A stretch of DNA of 58,899 nucleotides from a virus. Both the position numbers and the translations under genes were made by a program. This document shows positions 19,006 to 28,429 of this stretch, one piece after another. The notes under the pieces were generated by a model. That model made no database searches and was not told where the DNA came from. It worked only from the letters and a program-made list of their open reading frames with translations. The first letter of the stretch is position 1. Every line of letters begins with the position of its first letter. The stretch spans positions 1 through 58,899 of the IMG/VR virus record IMGVR_UViG_3300025083_000028, one strand, 5' to 3'.

Positions 19006-20019
19006 ATGGCAATATCAGTTGATACAACATATAAAACAGTATTATCAATACTCAATAAAGAATCAAGAGGTTTTTTAACGCCAGATGAATTTAATAAAAT
19101 AGGTTCACAGGTGCAACTTGATATATTAGAAAAAAATTTTTACGAATATAATAGAGCGGTTATTAAAAGTAATTTAAATCGTTCTGTGTCAGAATACGGT
19201 GATATTCCATCAAATATTAAAGAAAAAATAGACATTTTGTCTAAAGAACAAGAAGTTTACATACCAAATGCAAATTCTTTTATTCCTAATACTGATCTTA
19301 GGCAAGTAGAAAGCATAATTGGTGTTACCACACCAACAAGCATTACAGCTGGAACTTATAGCAATATTGCTACTACTACAACAGGCAGTGGAACTGGTTT
19401 AACAGTAACGGTTGTCGCTACGGGAAGCACCTTTGTAGCAGGAACAACAACAGTTAAAGTTGTTGATGGGGGAACTGGATATTTAGCAGGCGATAGTATT
19501 ACAGTACCTCAAGCTTCCATGACTGGAGCGTCTGGTCCTTTTACGTTTCCTGCTCTTTCATCACATTTAAACATTACTGGAAACTTAATTTTACCTACAG
19601 ATATATATAAAGTAATTGCGCTTTCAAGATTAAGTAGAACAATAAATTTTGATGAATTAAAGAAATCAGAATTTACTTATGTTAACTCTTCTAAATTAAC
19701 GGCCCCATCTTTAACTTATCCTGTATACTATAGAGATTCAACTAGTATAAAAGTTAGCCCTTCTACATTAATCAATAGTTATCTAACATTAGATTATGTT
19801 AAAACACCTACAGATCCTGCATGGGTTGGAACTGAAGATTCAAATGGGGCTTTAACATATTCTGCTGGTTCATCAGTTGATTTTGAATTACATATTTCCG
19901 ACAAAGTGTCTTTAATATTGGGGATTTTAAAATACGCAGGGGTCGTAATCAGTGATCCCCAAGTAGTTCAAGCCGCTAGCGCTGAAGCAAATTCACAAGT
20001 TCAATTAGAAAATTTATAA
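19006..20019 (+). CDS. Head-tail adaptor/tail tubular A-type protein with inserted beta module (337 aa)
   Basis: Follows the capsid region, where podoviruses encode the adaptor (gp8/gp11-like) proteins. The N-terminal helices (residues 1-105) and C-terminal part (from about 190: NLILPTDIYKVIALSRLSRTINF, and late helices with KVSLILGILKYAGVV) read as one fold. Between them, residues 107-188 form an inserted Thr/Gly-rich beta module with GTGLTVTV and GGTGYLAGDSITV, a motif usually found in phage fibres. Role is inferred from position and a helical adaptor-like pattern. Confidence 0.6.
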   Translation: MAISVDTTYKTVLSILNKESRGFLTPDEFNKIGSQVQLDILEKNFYEYNRAVIKSNLNRSVSEYGDIPSNIKEKIDILSKEQEVYIPNANSFIPNTDLRQVESIIGVTTPTSITAGTYSNIATTTTGSGTGLTVTVVATGSTFVAGTTTVKVVDGGTGYLAGDSITVPQASMTGASGPFTFPALSSHLNITGNLILPTDIYKVIALSRLSRTINFDELKKSEFTYVNSSKLTAPSLTYPVYYRDSTSIKVSPSTLINSYLTLDYVKTPTDPAWVGTEDSNGALTYSAGSSVDFELHISDKVSLILGILKYAGVVISDPQVVQAASAEANSQVQLENL

Positions 20020-20022
20020 TAA

Positions 20023-21162
20023 ATGGGATTAATTACAAAAACAAATCAATCGTATTACAATAAATCGCAAGGTTTTATAGGCAATGGCTCTAATAAAGTT
20101 TTTACTTTAGCAACAAATGCATTCGAAACAATCCCATCCAATGTTGCAGTGTTCGTTGGCAATGAAGAAATAAATACAAACAATTATACTTATGCTGCCC
20201 CCACATTAACATTTTCTTCTAATGTTAATAATTCACAAGTATTAGCGTCTGGCGGTGCGCCTTTGGCTGACAAAGTAATAGAAGTTAAAGCAGCAGGGGT
20301 ATTAAGCAGATTTGGCGACTATAGATACATTTCTTTAAACGATATAATAAATAATTATATAGTTGCTTTTGTGGGGGATGGAAAATTAATACCAAGTGTT
20401 AAGAAGTCAGACGTATTATTTCATACAAAAAGAGGTATACAAGAGTTTAGTTATGATGTGGCTAGAACTGAAAAAATACAAGAAATAGAAGTTGGACCAA
20501 GCTTGTCTATACCAATGCCACAAGATTACGTGCATTATGTTAGAATATCTTTTATAGATGATGTTGGTGTTGAACATATTATTTACCCGGGTAGATACAC
20601 TTCTAAACCTTCTGAATCAATATTACAAGATGATGATTACGCGTATCTTTACGACGTAGACGGCTCGTTATTAACTGGTTCACCAGTAACAAGTGATAGA
20701 TTTAAAGATTTTGATAATAGAAAAATATCCGGCAATTTTGCTGATGAAGATATTACATACGATACAAACGTTGGTTTACAAAAAATTACATCCTACGGTG
20801 GTAGAAAAGGATCAAATCCTGAAACTACTCAAGAAAACGGAATATTTTTAATAGATGAACTAAATGGTAAAATTAGTTTTTCTAGTGAATTATCAGGACA
20901 AATAGTTACATTAAAATATACGTCGGATGGTTTAGGAACGGACGATGAAATGAAAATACACAAATTTGCAGAAGATGCAATATATAAGTACATAACTTAT
21001 GCTGTAGCTAGCTCAAGAGCAAACTTTCCTGAATACATTATAAATAGATTTAGAAAAGAAAAAAGAGCGGCAATAAGAAATGCTAAATTAAGATTATCTA
21101 GCCTTAAAATTGCAGAACTAGAGCAAGTGATGAGAGGTAAATCAAAATTTATTAAACACTAA
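20023..21162 (+). CDS. Tail adaptor/tubular-type structural protein (379 aa)
   Basis: Starts 3 bases after the previous gene. Residues 17-70 hold a GNGSNKVFTL beta module that resembles the GDGSTTAFTL module of the large fibre. The rest has VLFHTKRGIQEFSYDVART, IPMPQDYVHYVRISFID and a C-terminal basic helical part (FRKEKRAAIRNAKLRLSSLKIAELEQVM), which I recognise as a conserved structural protein between adaptor and nozzle genes in marine podoviruses. It probably joins the portal-adaptor ring to the tail. Confidence 0.65.
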   Translation: MGLITKTNQSYYNKSQGFIGNGSNKVFTLATNAFETIPSNVAVFVGNEEINTNNYTYAAPTLTFSSNVNNSQVLASGGAPLADKVIEVKAAGVLSRFGDYRYISLNDIINNYIVAFVGDGKLIPSVKKSDVLFHTKRGIQEFSYDVARTEKIQEIEVGPSLSIPMPQDYVHYVRISFIDDVGVEHIIYPGRYTSKPSESILQDDDYAYLYDVDGSLLTGSPVTSDRFKDFDNRKISGNFADEDITYDTNVGLQKITSYGGRKGSNPETTQENGIFLIDELNGKISFSSELSGQIVTLKYTSDGLGTDDEMKIHKFAEDAIYKYITYAVASSRANFPEYIINRFRKEKRAAIRNAKLRLSSLKIAELEQVMRGKSKFIKH

Positions 21163-21165
21163 TAC

Positions 21166-24100
21166 ATGCCAGAAATTAAAAACAACTTCGTTCAAGGTAA
21201 AATGAATAAAGACCTTGATGATAGATTATTACCTAACGGCCAGTATAGAGATGCAAAAAATATAACAGTTTCAAAATCTGAAAACTCAGATGTAGGAACT
21301 GTTCAAAATATAAAAGGAAATGTAAAATTATTTAATGATAATTTAAATCTTCCTGTGTCTGCTCCTTTTTGTGAAACAATAGGTAAATATATAGATTCAT
21401 TAACTGGAGAAATATTTTGGTTTGTAACAAATTTTGATGGAACAGCTTCTGAAAGTTCTTCTTTAGTTAATTATGCGGGGTCTTCTTTTGTTTGTAAAAT
21501 ATTTTATTCAAAACCAGATGGAACATTTAAAACATTAGTTGACTCTTATAGATTAAATTTTAGTAAACAACACCCTATAACACATTTAAATCGGTTAGAC
21601 AATATTTTATTTTGGACTGACAATTATAATCAGCCTAGAAAAATAGAAATAGACAAAGCGTTAGGGAATAATAATCCCTATAGTAACGATGTTTATTTAG
21701 AAGACAAAATTAGTGTTGCACAATATGCTCCTTATGCTGCTCCAATAGTAAAATTATCTTACGATTCTTCTATAAAAAGTAAAACAATTGAAGAAGAATT
21801 TGTTAAATTTTCATATAGATTTAAATATGATAATAATGAATATTCATTGATGGCGCCGTTTACTCAGCATTGTTTTCATCCTGGAAAAGCCGCACAAACA
21901 TTTAATGATGGAACATATTCAACATCTAGTAGCGGTATGGCGGGTATTTTAACGTCTAGTGATATATCAGATATTGCAAAAACTACAGTAGTTAACAATA
22001 TGGTTAATAAGGCTAATAAAGTTTCTTTATTAATTACTCTTCCATTTGATGAATCTATATCTTCACACGCAACCGCTAAAGTTAATAACGGATCAGGATT
22101 AACAGGAACAACTCACACAATAGATACGGTTGCTGGAACAATTGCCGCTAATAATATAATGTTAACAGATAATAACGAATTATATGTTATTAATAGTTTT
22201 ACAGCTGGCAATCCTAATTCTACATTAGCAACAACTGCTTCTATTTCCCCAGCAATAGCTAATAATACAGATTTGTATTTTTTCAATGTAGGCACATCCT
22301 CACCTTACGGGTGGAGTAATAAATTAAAAATAAAAGAAATTGAAATATTATATTCTGAATCTGATAGCACTGCTATAAAAGTAATAGATATAATAAAAGT
22401 TGGAACCTCATCACTAACAGTAAAGCCTATTATAGAGGTTATAAGCAGTGCCTCTGCGAGATTAAGATATACCTACGAATATATTTACAAGTCAACTAAA
22501 GCGACAAAAACACTTCCAGAGGCTGATTTAATTAGGGTTTCAGATATTATACCAGTTAAAGCTAAAACACAAGAAATATCTGGTAATAGAATAATTTACG
22601 GAAATTTTTTACAAAACAGAAATACAGATGATGTTTTTGATACGTCTAGCATTACTATTGGAAGTGGGGATCAAAGCTTAAAAAATAAAGAATATTTATT
22701 GTCTTCTGTAAAATCAAATAGAACATATCAAGTGGGTATTGTTCTTTCTGACAGATACGGCAGGCAATCCCCTGTTATACTGCCAGACGAATCAACATCT
22801 TTTGTTGACCCTAAAACTGGTGTTGTAACAAATGGTTCAAATTCTTGGAACCATAGTTGTTTAAAAACAACTTTTAATACACCTCTTGGAAGCGATATAT
22901 ATAATAGCGCTGATAATCGTTTAGGATGGTATTCTTATAGGTTTGTAGTTAAACAAACAGAGCAAGATTATTATAACGTTTATTCACCTCAAGTGTTAGA
23001 GGCTGGAACATTGACAAGTGCTACCGACCGCAGTTCTTTCGTTTTACTTCACGGAGATAATATAAATAAAGTCCCTAGGGACGTAACTGATGTTAATGCA
23101 GAAACTGGCAATCAAGGATCTAACATTAGACTTTTACCAAAAGTTAAAGAAAATAGTGTTTTACAAGCGGGTTACACAAATTTACAACAGCAAACCGGGG
23201 TAGATTTTATTGAAGTTACTTCAATTGGTACTGCTTTAGAACAAGGTTTAACAGAAAAACTAGATGGAGGGGCCGCAACTGATGTTTTAAATGAAGTGTA
23301 TCTTAAAGAAAAAAATCCTTTATTTGCACAAATGCCAACTGGTTTAGGCTCTTATTTTAGTACTTGGGCACCTGGAACAAAAGCGTTTAGTCTATATGCT
23401 TTCGAAACACAGCCGTTTGTTTCATCTATTGATATATATTACGAAACATCCTCATGCGGTTTATTGCAAGATTTAAAAGATAAAATAGCTGCGAGTGCTG
23501 GTGAAGCACCTACAGATATAAGTGTAAACTCAACAACATTTAATGAAGCGGACACTTCTGGTTCTACTGTATGTACTTATACAGCTAAAAAATCAAATGG
23601 TGATCCAGTTCAGGGTGGAGCATCATTTGCAATAAATAGTATAACAGATGGATTAGGTAATTCTAGACCTGGTATATTTGCAATAAGCGGAAATCAATTA
23701 GTTACGGCTACAACTTTTAATTTTAAAAATACGTCTGCAGACCAATTTGTAGTTTCTGTTACAGCAACAAGGAATAATACAAGTGAAACATACACTAGAA
23801 CCCACCTGTTTACGTTACAAAACACTCCAGCTAAAATTAATGTTGGTTCTGGTAATAACGTTTCAAATACAACCCCAGGTGTAACAATAGCGGCTGTACA
23901 AGCTAATCAGAATACAAGTATAACTATAACCGGTTTAAATGGGGGTTTAGCAAATAATACAGAAAATGTTACGTTTACTTTGGTTTCTCAAACTAATACA
24001 GGAAGATACAGTATTGATGCTAATACGGGTGTAATTAGTGCTAATGTTAATTTATCGAATGGTATGGCTGACACTTTGGTTTTAAAATCTAGCGATGTTG

Positions 24101-24444
24101 CTGGAAGTGATAGCCCTAATACTAGTTTAAAAATTACAGTGACTGGTTCTCCTTATACTCAATTTTGGAGATCCGCAAATGGTGATGCAGCAGAATCTAA
24201 TGCAGTTGATGAACCAACAGGCGTGCAAGTATGGCATAATGGAAATAATGCATTGCCTCAAGAATTTGATATAGTGTATAGCAACGCAACCGGAACAGCT
24301 CTTTTTAGCACAGGTTCCGCTACAGATGGTGCTGGTGGAGTGTGGCATTCCATGTGTGGTCCTAACTATTGTAGTCAGCAAACTGCAACGTTTGTTTTCA
24401 AAACAAGCAGTGATGGTGTAGTTAGAGCGGTAACAATAGCTTAA
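21166..24444 (+). CDS. Tail nozzle ('stabilization'-type) protein, N-terminal half plus Ig/cadherin-like domains (1092 aa)
   Basis: Begins PEIKNNFVQGKMNKDLDDR then LLPNGQYRDAKNITVSKSE, the hallmark start of the marine-podovirus 'stabilization protein' family, which corresponds to the T7 tubular B/nozzle ring. A beta-propeller-like region follows (DRYGRQSPVILPDE around 525). From about residue 780 the sequence changes to Thr/Ser/Asn-rich Ig/cadherin-like repeats (NTENVTFTLVSQTNTGRYSID then NTGVIS), ending at 1092. In relatives I remember, the propeller continues in the same polypeptide; here that continuation is the next gene. Confidence 0.75.
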   Translation: MPEIKNNFVQGKMNKDLDDRLLPNGQYRDAKNITVSKSENSDVGTVQNIKGNVKLFNDNLNLPVSAPFCETIGKYIDSLTGEIFWFVTNFDGTASESSSLVNYAGSSFVCKIFYSKPDGTFKTLVDSYRLNFSKQHPITHLNRLDNILFWTDNYNQPRKIEIDKALGNNNPYSNDVYLEDKISVAQYAPYAAPIVKLSYDSSIKSKTIEEEFVKFSYRFKYDNNEYSLMAPFTQHCFHPGKAAQTFNDGTYSTSSSGMAGILTSSDISDIAKTTVVNNMVNKANKVSLLITLPFDESISSHATAKVNNGSGLTGTTHTIDTVAGTIAANNIMLTDNNELYVINSFTAGNPNSTLATTASISPAIANNTDLYFFNVGTSSPYGWSNKLKIKEIEILYSESDSTAIKVIDIIKVGTSSLTVKPIIEVISSASARLRYTYEYIYKSTKATKTLPEADLIRVSDIIPVKAKTQEISGNRIIYGNFLQNRNTDDVFDTSSITIGSGDQSLKNKEYLLSSVKSNRTYQVGIVLSDRYGRQSPVILPDESTSFVDPKTGVVTNGSNSWNHSCLKTTFNTPLGSDIYNSADNRLGWYSYRFVVKQTEQDYYNVYSPQVLEAGTLTSATDRSSFVLLHGDNINKVPRDVTDVNAETGNQGSNIRLLPKVKENSVLQAGYTNLQQQTGVDFIEVTSIGTALEQGLTEKLDGGAATDVLNEVYLKEKNPLFAQMPTGLGSYFSTWAPGTKAFSLYAFETQPFVSSIDIYYETSSCGLLQDLKDKIAASAGEAPTDISVNSTTFNEADTSGSTVCTYTAKKSNGDPVQGGASFAINSITDGLGNSRPGIFAISGNQLVTATTFNFKNTSADQFVVSVTATRNNTSETYTRTHLFTLQNTPAKINVGSGNNVSNTTPGVTIAAVQANQNTSITITGLNGGLANNTENVTFTLVSQTNTGRYSIDANTGVISANVNLSNGMADTLVLKSSDVAGSDSPNTSLKITVTGSPYTQFWRSANGDAAESNAVDEPTGVQVWHNGNNALPQEFDIVYSNATGTALFSTGSATDGAGGVWHSMCGPNYCSQQTATFVFKTSSDGVVRAVTIA

Positions 24445-24475
24445 AAAAGCAGTAAAAAATGTAATAATTTAAAGT

Positions 24476-25696
24476 ATGGCATACGTAGTTGATATTCAAT
24501 TTTTTAACACCTTTATTCTTAGGGCAGCAGATCAGGACACTGTTCATGTAGAAGAATCAAGAATAAAAGGAGGTTTTAATGAAGCATCGGCCGGTCTTGG
24601 CCCGAAGGCTTATATTACAAATGAAAACTACGAAGAAAATAAAAGAGCTAATGCTTTAATATATTCTGGTATATATAACTCTAAAACCGATGTTAATAAA
24701 ATAAATGTTTTTAGTGCAGGTGATAAAATAACTAGGTCTGTAGATCCTGTCAATGGTGCTATAGAAAAATTATACGCAGAAGACACTAATTTATTAATAT
24801 TTCAAGAAGATAAAGTAAGTAGAGCTTTAATTGATAAAGATGCTTTATTTACAGCTGAAGGAGGGCAGTTAACCGCGTCAGGAGCTGCTGTTATAGGCCA
24901 AATTATACCATTTGCGGGTAAGTATGGTATTAGTAAAAACCCTGAAAGCTTTGCCTTAAAGGGCAATAGAAAGTATTTTACTGATAAAAGTAGAGGAGCA
25001 GTGTTAAGATTATCAAGAGATGGTATAACAGAAATATCTAAAGCAGGTATGAAAGATTGGTTTAAAGATAATTTATCTACAGCTTCTAAAATTGTGGGAA
25101 TGTATGATGATAATTTAGATCAATATGTCCTAAATATTAAAAACAATACTGAATATAATACTTTAGGTTTTGAAGAAGATGTTAAAGGGTGGACCAGTTT
25201 TTATAGTTATAACCCTGATTTTGGCTTTAGTATTAATAAAAATTTTTATACAATAAAAGATAATTATATATGGGATCATGGCACTCTTAATCCCAGCAGA
25301 AATTATTTTTATGATGGATTTGAAGAAAGTAGTATAACTTTTGTTGTAAACGCTGAGCCTTCTGTGGTTAAAAGTTTTAATACTATAAGCTATGAAGGAA
25401 GCTCAGACTGGGTTATGGAATCTTCAGAAACCGATTTAGCAATGAAATCTTGGCCTATTAGAAAAAGTTCAACTTCAATTGGAAGTGGAGTTTTAGGCAC
25501 AAGTTTTATTAAAAAAGAAAACAAATATTATTCCCATATAAGAAATAATACTACTTTAACTGCAAAAAACCAAATTATAGGCGTGGATGTATCCGGTATT
25601 AAAGGATTTTTTACAACAGTAAAAATGAAGCACGATTCTACAACAGACGAAGTTGAATTATTTACCGTATCGCATAATATAGTAAAATCAAGTTAA
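24476..25696 (+). CDS. Tail nozzle protein, C-terminal half as a separate gene (406 aa)
   Basis: The segments ALIYSGIYNSKTDVNKINVF, QEDKVSRALIDKDALF, GKYGISKNPESFA and FTDKSRGAVLRLSRDGITEI match the second half of the same 'stabilization'/nozzle family, normally fused to the preceding region. Here the start MAYVVDIQFFNTFILRA lies 31 bases downstream of the previous stop, in a different frame. The two products probably assemble together. A sequencing frameshift is possible but would not explain the extra Ig-like domains between the halves. Confidence 0.72.
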   Translation: MAYVVDIQFFNTFILRAADQDTVHVEESRIKGGFNEASAGLGPKAYITNENYEENKRANALIYSGIYNSKTDVNKINVFSAGDKITRSVDPVNGAIEKLYAEDTNLLIFQEDKVSRALIDKDALFTAEGGQLTASGAAVIGQIIPFAGKYGISKNPESFALKGNRKYFTDKSRGAVLRLSRDGITEISKAGMKDWFKDNLSTASKIVGMYDDNLDQYVLNIKNNTEYNTLGFEEDVKGWTSFYSYNPDFGFSINKNFYTIKDNYIWDHGTLNPSRNYFYDGFEESSITFVVNAEPSVVKSFNTISYEGSSDWVMESSETDLAMKSWPIRKSSTSIGSGVLGTSFIKKENKYYSHIRNNTTLTAKNQIIGVDVSGIKGFFTTVKMKHDSTTDEVELFTVSHNIVKSS

Positions 25697-26104
25697 ATGA
25701 AATTAAATATACGCAGGCTCAATGAGTCAGACTATGAAGCATTAGTTACATGGTGGAATGCATGGCCAGAGTGGCAAGCCCCGCCCAAAACCTTTTTGCC
25801 AGATAATGGAAAAGGTGGATTTATTGTTGAAAAAAACAATATAGGTGTAGTTGCTGGATTTGTTTATATGACCAATTCTAAAGCAGCTTTACTTGAATGG
25901 ATTATATCTAATCCAGAATATAGAGAAAGTGACAGAAAAGACGCGATAGAGCTATTAATTAACGCTGTGGAGCAAGTTTTAAAAGACCAGGGAATTAAAC
26001 ATGTATTCTCAATAGGTCGAAATAAACATTTAATAGAAACTCATAAAAAATTAAATTGGATTGTTGACAGTAAACCTTCCTACGAAATAATAAAAAATAT
26101 ATAA
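25697..26104 (+). CDS. GNAT-family acetyltransferase-like protein (135 aa)
   Basis: N-acetyltransferase fold: start KLNIRRLNESDYEALVTWW (beta1-alpha1), then IGVVAGFVYMTNSKAALLEWIISNPEYR, corresponding to strands 3-4 and the acetyl-CoA entry region, and a C-terminal KHVFSIGRNKHLIETHKKLNW. The usual Q/R-x-x-G-x-G/A loop is weak, so activity is uncertain. Proteins like this are a standard single-gene insertion among tail and ejection genes of marine podoviruses; the substrate is unknown. It starts at the base after the previous stop. Confidence 0.65.
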   Translation: MKLNIRRLNESDYEALVTWWNAWPEWQAPPKTFLPDNGKGGFIVEKNNIGVVAGFVYMTNSKAALLEWIISNPEYRESDRKDAIELLINAVEQVLKDQGIKHVFSIGRNKHLIETHKKLNWIVDSKPSYEIIKNI

Positions 26105-26105
26105 T

Positions 26106-26726
26106 ATGGCAGTATTTAGCGCAATAGCAGCTCGAAAAGCTAGAAAGCAGCAAATTGAAGCTCAAGAAGAATTAGACAAGCAGATAAAAGGTAGACAAAA
26201 AATTATAAATCCATATGAAAATGTATCGGATTTAAGCGGTTTAATATCTAATCCTTTTGCTAACCTACAGGTCGCGACAGGAGCAGCGGAAATGCAAGCA
26301 GAACAAGCGGATATATCTTTGGCAAATACTTTAGACACATTGAGAACCACCGGAGCTGGTGCAGCGGGCGCAACTGCTTTAGCTCAAGCGGCTTTAAAAG
26401 GTAAACAAGGAATTGCTGCCAACATTCAACAACAAGAAGCACAAAATGCTAAATTAAGAGCGCAAGGAGAAGCAGGAGCAATGCAAATGAGAATGGCAGA
26501 AGGGCAAAGAATGCAAGAGGCCGATATATTAGGGAAAACTTTTAAATTTCAAGCACAAGAAGGTAGAGAAATTGCTGATATATCCAGAAGTAGTGCAATG
26601 ATCCAACAATACGGACAGCAAAGAGCTGACGCTATGGGCGCAATCGGAGCTAACACCATGTCATTCCTAGGTGCTGTTGCTACGGCTGGTGCAGCTGGAG
26701 GAGCCGACGGACAAGGATTTTTTTGA
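26106..26726 (+). CDS. Internal virion protein, small ejection protein (206 aa)
   Basis: Ala/Gln-rich helical protein (NIQQQEAQNAKLRAQGEAGA) with an amphipathic N-terminus (MAVFSAIAARKARKQQIEAQ) and a Gly/Ala-rich C-terminal segment (GAIGANTMSFLGAVATAGAAGG) able to enter a membrane. This matches the shape of T7 gp14-type ejection proteins, which form the outer-membrane part of the DNA channel after injection. It sits immediately before two further ejection-protein candidates. Uses TGA as stop, rare in this genome. Confidence 0.65.
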   Translation: MAVFSAIAARKARKQQIEAQEELDKQIKGRQKIINPYENVSDLSGLISNPFANLQVATGAAEMQAEQADISLANTLDTLRTTGAGAAGATALAQAALKGKQGIAANIQQQEAQNAKLRAQGEAGAMQMRMAEGQRMQEADILGKTFKFQAQEGREIADISRSSAMIQQYGQQRADAMGAIGANTMSFLGAVATAGAAGGADGQGFF

Positions 26727-26742
26727 TAAAATATAATAAATT

Positions 26743-28419
26743 ATGGGATTACCAAAAGTAACATACGGAAATTACAATTACGGACAATACGCAAATCCAA
26801 AAGCAATACAATATAAAGGAGGGCTTGGTGAGGGATTAGCTGGTGGTGCGCAAACTATTGCTAACACTATTGCGCAAAGCAGAAAAGAACAAAAAGAAGA
26901 AGGAAAAAAAGAGGATGAAAAACTAAAAAAAATTAATATAGATAGTATCAGTAAAGCTGGTATATTTGGTTCTCAAATGAAAAAAGCCGCTGGAAAATCT
27001 TTTGCAATAAAAGAAAATAAAAAATACATTAGGCAATTAAAAAAAGATTTTGGGGAAAATGAAAAACAATTTGCTTTACAAGGTAGCGCATATGCAGATG
27101 AGTACAGCGAAAAAAAAGATTTTTTTGAAAATATATTAAATGAGTTAATTGAATTTAGAAATCACGCCACCACTGCTCTTAAAGGATCCGATTTAGACAT
27201 TAAGGATATTAGAAATAATACTGCAAACCTTGCCCGTTACCAGCAAAGAAAAGCTATAGAAAATGGACTTTTTACTTTTGGTACTAACGAAGGCACTCGA
27301 GGTTTGCAAATTACATTTTCAACAAATGGTGAACCAGCCACTTTATTGGCTAGTGATATTTATTCAGATGCAAAGTCTTTAACACCTCAGGCTGCATATT
27401 CTAATAGCATGAATAGTACTTTTCAAGAAGAAGTTGAAGACGCCTTTCAAAATTTTAGAGGAGTTGAAGGAGTGACAATACAGGATAAAAAAGCTACAAA
27501 TAATAGAATACATAGCCGTTTAAATTTTGAAGGAGCAGAAAAAGAAATTAAAAATTATCTTCAAAGTTCCTCGTCTATAACTAAAATAATGAAAGACCCT
27601 ACTTTTGATAATGAAACTTATTATGAAGACATTTTAGGTTTGGAAAATTACGAGGGCACAGAGGACGAAGACAAACTTATAGTTGAAGGTTTGGCTAATG
27701 ATATGTTTGAACAAGCTAAAAAATTAAATAAGTCCGTTTCTTCTTATACTTATTCTCCATCAACAACAACAGCACCTCCAACAGAAATTGGAAAATTTGT
27801 AAAGACCCTTGGGTTAACGCCTATGAAAGAAAGAGATTATACTAACCTTTACGAAACGGTACAAGGGTTTACAGTAGAAAGAGGCGGTAAACAATTAACA
27901 GGAAAAGACGTGGGAGCTGTTGATATGATAAAACAAATTAAGGGAGCCGACGAGTTTAAATACGGCACTAATCTTACTGATGTTTTAACAAATGAAGAAT
28001 TAAAAAAGGAAATTGATTTGGCTTTATCAGAAAATGAAGAAGATAGAAAAAAATCTATTTTAAGAACAGGAAAGGGCAAAGTTGTTTCTAAATATAAGAG
28101 GTACGATAAAAACTTAAAATCACATTTATTAAAATTAAGAGATAAGTTAGGAAGCTTAGAGAAAGACGACATGAAAGCACAAGGTCTTGGAAAAGCATAT
28201 CAGCTTAAGGTCATAGGTAAGGACGACAATAGTTTTTTAGTTCCTGTTTTTGATAGTAACGGTAATTTTAAACCTATGCTGGAAATAGACAATGACACTT
28301 CTTTAGATTCTCATAGTAAAGTTTTTTCCTTAACACCTAGTATAGGAACAGGAAATAGTGGAATAAGAACAACCTCAGAAATATACAGCGCACTTGGAAA
28401 ATTTTATAAATCTTATTAA
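26743..28419 (+). CDS. Internal virion protein, middle ejection protein (558 aa)
   Basis: Lys/Glu-rich, largely helical protein with an N-terminal Tyr/Asn/Gly segment (YGNYNYGQYANPKAIQYKGG) and a Gly-rich stretch, followed by charged helices (QSRKEQKEEGKKEDEKLKK). Its position between gp14-like and giant ejection proteins mirrors the T7 gene 14-15-16 order, so it is probably the gp15-type component that forms a tube across the periplasm. I see no catalytic motif. Assignment is by order, size and composition. Confidence 0.6.
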   Translation: MGLPKVTYGNYNYGQYANPKAIQYKGGLGEGLAGGAQTIANTIAQSRKEQKEEGKKEDEKLKKINIDSISKAGIFGSQMKKAAGKSFAIKENKKYIRQLKKDFGENEKQFALQGSAYADEYSEKKDFFENILNELIEFRNHATTALKGSDLDIKDIRNNTANLARYQQRKAIENGLFTFGTNEGTRGLQITFSTNGEPATLLASDIYSDAKSLTPQAAYSNSMNSTFQEEVEDAFQNFRGVEGVTIQDKKATNNRIHSRLNFEGAEKEIKNYLQSSSSITKIMKDPTFDNETYYEDILGLENYEGTEDEDKLIVEGLANDMFEQAKKLNKSVSSYTYSPSTTTAPPTEIGKFVKTLGLTPMKERDYTNLYETVQGFTVERGGKQLTGKDVGAVDMIKQIKGADEFKYGTNLTDVLTNEELKKEIDLALSENEEDRKKSILRTGKGKVVSKYKRYDKNLKSHLLKLRDKLGSLEKDDMKAQGLGKAYQLKVIGKDDNSFLVPVFDSNGNFKPMLEIDNDTSLDSHSKVFSLTPSIGTGNSGIRTTSEIYSALGKFYKSY

Positions 28420-28429
28420 ATAATAATAT

